Shown: positions 13,624 through 15,808 of the stretch, in pieces
How positions within the stretch are numbered: the first letter of the stretch is position 1
Layout of the letters: each line of letters opens with the position of its first letter
Source: Cellvibrionaceae bacterium
GTDB taxonomy: Bacteria > Pseudomonadota > Gammaproteobacteria > Pseudomonadales > Cellvibrionaceae
Reading direction: 5' to 3'
NCBI GenBank assembly: GCA_021151615.1
Contig: JAGKXA010000088.1
Span: 1-15,808, forward strand
Length of the DNA: 15,808 bases
The notes under the pieces: model-generated
What the model saw: only the letters and a program-made list of their open reading frames with translations
Databases searched by the model: none
Told to the model about the DNA's origin: nothing
Made by a program: the position numbers and the translations under genes

Positions 13624-14211
13624 TTAACTCCAGCGCGCTGCCTGGGGTTTATCATCAATATCCAATCTATGGCTTGCGCGACTATTGGCAATTAATAGCG
13701 ATTCAAAGCGATAAATCGCATGCAGTTTCGCAGCGTTAATACCTAATCTGTGACGCAACTCATCCAATGTGACTGTTGAATATTTTTCAAAGGGATAATG
13801 ACCCAGGTCGCGCACAGGAATCGCTTGGCCGAAATTAAATCCCAAATCAAACGCAATTAAATCCTGCCGACAAAATTGATAAGGAGCTGGGTAGAGGTGG
13901 GTCATAATCCAACGGAAAAAATAAATCTGCCAGCGGTGGATATGATCGCTGGTGCCCATGGTAAAACCAATCACAAAGGCTTCATCCTGATTGCGCAGGC
14001 CGCGCCCGAGTAAGACATGTAATGCATCGTGGCGACTGAGGTTAATTGCACCGGGAAAAGCGATAGGACTGGCAGGATTTTCAAATAAACGCACCAACCA
14101 GGGAATATCTTCCGGATTGGCGGCAGGCAAGGTTGCAATCACTTCTTGCAATTGCAAATCGCCGTTGTGCAGGCCGGGGTTCCACTCATACCACTTCAGT
14201 TCTGTAGTCAT
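13624..14211 (-). CDS. Coq4-like protein (HDxxHx11E motif)
   Basis: A 195-aa protein carrying H61-D62-x-x-H65 and, eleven residues later, E77 (HDALHVLLGRGLRNQDE). This is exactly the HDxxHx11E metal motif of Coq4, a ubiquinone-biosynthesis protein recently tied to the C1 decarboxylation/hydroxylation step. The rest is divergent, so a Coq4-fold relative with another quinone or lipid role is possible. No signal peptide is present. An aromatic stretch at about 94-113 could touch the membrane. The start was moved from the longest frame (14382) to the ATG at 14211. GAGG (14220-14217) lies 5 nt before it, and the longer frame would overlap the upstream stop at 14241. It is 29 nt downstream of the PutA gene, so probably one operon. 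PutA delivers electrons to ubiquinone, which makes the neighbourhood meaningful. Confidence 0.65.
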   Translation of the reverse strand: MTTELKWYEWNPGLHNGDLQLQEVIATLPAANPEDIPWLVRLFENPASPIAFPGAINLSRHDALHVLLGRGLRNQDEAFVIGFTMGTSDHIHRWQIYFFRWIMTHLYPAPYQFCRQDLIAFDLGFNFGQAIPVRDLGHYPFEKYSTVTLDELRHRLGINAAKLHAIYRFESLLIANSRASHRLDIDDKPQAARWS

Positions 14212-14214
14212 AAA

Positions 14215-14220
14215 TCCCTC
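14215..14220 (-). promoter_or_regulatory. Ribosome binding site that sets the Coq4-like start at 14211
   Basis: GAGGGA (14220-14215, minus strand) lies just before the ATG at 14211. It lies within the 29-nt gap after the upstream stop codon, which argues against the longer start at 14382. Confidence 0.7.
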
Positions 14221-14240
14221 GCTAACGTGTGTTATCCAAG

Positions 14241-15808
14241 TTAGTCGTGTGAGGGCTTTTGTGTTAGCAATTGAATATTGCCGCCCACCGCAGCCAAACA
14301 ATTGCTGATGGTTTTCTCCCGCACAAAGCGCAGCAGGTAGTGAGGTCCGCCCGCTTTGGGCCCGGTACCGGAGAGGCCACAACCGCCAAAAGGCTGTACA
14401 CCCACTACTGCACCAACCATATTGCGATTGATATACACATTGCCCACATTCACTTCACGAGCAATTTTCTGGCCGATTGTTTCGTTACGTGTGTGAATTC
14501 CCAATGTCAGGCCAAAGCCGGTGCGATTAATACCCTCAATAACCTTATCCAGATCCTGAATGCGGAAGCGAATTAAATGGCAAATTGGCCCGAAATGTTC
14601 TTCCTGTAATTCATCGATGTTGTGAATTTCCAATAATGCCGGTGCGACAAAACTGCCGTGTTCCAATTCAGAAGGTAAAGGTGTTTGTACAATTAATCTG
14701 CCTTGTGTTTTTGCTTGATCGATGTGAGCGAGCAATTTTTGCTGTTCGTGGTTATCGATTACCGGGCCAATATCGGTGCGGGTTTCGCGCGGGTCACCCA
14801 GTATCAAACAGTCCATGGCGCCGTTGAGTAATTCAATCACTCGCTCAGCGATTTCCTCTTGTATAAATAAAACACGCAATGCGGAGCAGCGTTGGCCTGC
14901 GCTGCCAAAGGCTGAGCGGATAACATCTTTTACCAATTGCTCGGGCAGGCAGGTTGAATCGGCAATTAATGCATTTTGACCGCCGGTCTCAGCAATTAAA
15001 CAGGCGATACTGGAATTGCGTGCGGCCAGCGCGCGGTTAATTACCCAGGCGCTTTCTGTTGATCCGGTAAAGGCGATGCCCTCAATGCGTGCATCGCCGG
15101 TCAAAATAGGGCTAAGTTCACTGCTGGGGCCAGGTAAAAAATACAAGGCCATGGGCGGAACCCCTGCGGCGAGCATTAATTCGATTGCACGAAACGCAAC
15201 AAGGCAGGTTTGTCGCGCGGGTTTGGCTAATACCGTATTTCCTGCAACCAACGCAGCAATTATCTGGCCGGTAAAAATCGCCAATGGAAAATTCCACGGC
15301 GATATACACACAAAAATTCCGCGGCCCTCCAACAATAATTGATTCTGTTCGCCGGTAGGCCCGGGTAATGGTAGTGGATTGGCAAGTTGTTCGCGTGCCT
15401 GCTGTGCATAGTAGTGGCAAAAATCGACCGCTTCACGCACCTCATCAATCGCATCGTTGAGTGTTTTACCTGCTTCGCACATGAGCAGCGCAAGAAATTC
15501 TGCGCGATGCTCTTCAAACAGATTGCCCAGCTTATCCATTAATGCCGCTTTTTCGTTGACGGGATATTGCCGCCAGCGCACCGAAAATTCTGCGGCTTGA
15601 TTAATCGCTGCCGTTGCGTTTTCTGCCGTGGCTTGCACGCAACTACCAACCTGCTCAGCGTTGTTTGCTGGATTCAAGACTTTGGTGGCCGAACCCTTCT
15701 TTAAATAATGTCCACCAACTATAGGGTAGGCGTTCCATTGGTGATTCAACCAGGGTGTTATGGCATCCATGAGTTGCTCGCGTTGTCTGGCAATTTGCAC
15801 ATTAAAAC
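14241..15808 (-). CDS. putA: PutA, P5C/glutamate-semialdehyde dehydrogenase half, partial (5' end beyond right edge)
   Basis: The visible 521 residues are an NAD-dependent aldehyde dehydrogenase of the PutA type, oxidising glutamate semialdehyde to glutamate. Residues, counted from the GTG at 15800, are: oxyanion Asn170 (ISPWNFPLAIF), K193 (LAKPA), E271 (AETGGQN) and catalytic Cys305 (AGQRCSALRV). RTDIGPVID, NRNMVGAVVGVQPFGG and GTGPKAGGP match PutA closely. The PGPTGE before the dehydrogenase core and the closing TISNCLAAVGGN flap are also PutA-like. The long C-terminal extension of E. coli PutA is missing, so this is the short type. The frame stays open upstream of the GTG to base 15808 and no SD is visible. 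The gene therefore very likely continues into a proline dehydrogenase domain outside the window, though a stand-alone enzyme is not excluded. The Coq4-like gene follows. Confidence 0.9.
   Translation of the reverse strand, partial: FNVQIARQREQLMDAITPWLNHQWNAYPIVGGHYLKKGSATKVLNPANNAEQVGSCVQATAENATAAINQAAEFSVRWRQYPVNEKAALMDKLGNLFEEHRAEFLALLMCEAGKTLNDAIDEVREAVDFCHYYAQQAREQLANPLPLPGPTGEQNQLLLEGRGIFVCISPWNFPLAIFTGQIIAALVAGNTVLAKPARQTCLVAFRAIELMLAAGVPPMALYFLPGPSSELSPILTGDARIEGIAFTGSTESAWVINRALAARNSSIACLIAETGGQNALIADSTCLPEQLVKDVIRSAFGSAGQRCSALRVLFIQEEIAERVIELLNGAMDCLILGDPRETRTDIGPVIDNHEQQKLLAHIDQAKTQGRLIVQTPLPSELEHGSFVAPALLEIHNIDELQEEHFGPICHLIRFRIQDLDKVIEGINRTGFGLTLGIHTRNETIGQKIAREVNVGNVYINRNMVGAVVGVQPFGGCGLSGTGPKAGGPHYLLRFVREKTISNCLAAVGGNIQLLTQKPSHD

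Noticed and set aside
13624..14382. Longer form of the Coq4-like protein (252 aa)
   Set aside because: The extra 57 residues are the antisense-register reading of the PutA end and show no conservation pattern. A good SD supports the start at 14211.

Overview
The window looks like chromosome of a Gammaproteobacterium close to Cellvibrio (Cellvibrionaceae). This is an inference. It rests on poly-serine linkers in a secreted lipoprotein, the fmdB-aspS-yebC-ruvC core that is also seen in Pseudomonas-type genomes, and the general similarity of the housekeeping proteins. No rRNA, tRNA, CRISPR array, phage gene or insertion sequence was seen.

Left part (1-5000): two minus-strand lipoprotein genes. 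The first is an FG-GAP beta-propeller lipoprotein whose 645 visible codons are open without a stop and run off the left edge. It has a good promoter and a 16-bp palindrome upstream. The second is a di-haem RoxA-like/cytochrome-c-peroxidase-like lipoprotein with its own terminator. A 345-bp divergent region carrying repeated short boxes separates it from an unrecognised plus-strand gene.

Middle left (5018-8480): a minus-strand pair made of a QEGLA-motif (DUF1704/MATCAP-like) metallopeptidase-fold protein and a small unknown protein. This pair is divergent to a plus-strand three-gene unit: Rieske ferredoxin, DUF4124 membrane protein, and the peptidoglycan glycosyltransferase MtgA.

Middle right (8481-13610): the translation/recombination core on the plus strand, fmdB-type zinc ribbon, aspS, yebC and ruvC. 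It is interrupted twice. A VapBC toxin-antitoxin pair sits between aspS and yebC, and a membrane-tethered XRE regulator sits between yebC and ruvC. ruvA and ruvB do not follow ruvC.

Right part (13624-15808): a minus-strand pair, the P5C-dehydrogenase half of PutA (start beyond the right edge) followed by a small protein with the HDxxHx11E metal motif of Coq4. Because PutA passes electrons to ubiquinone, this pairing is the most suggestive functional link in the window, although it is an inference.

Several starts were moved from the longest open frame on ribosome-binding-site grounds: the cytochrome to 4204, the FmdB protein to 8622, and the Coq4-like protein to 14211.
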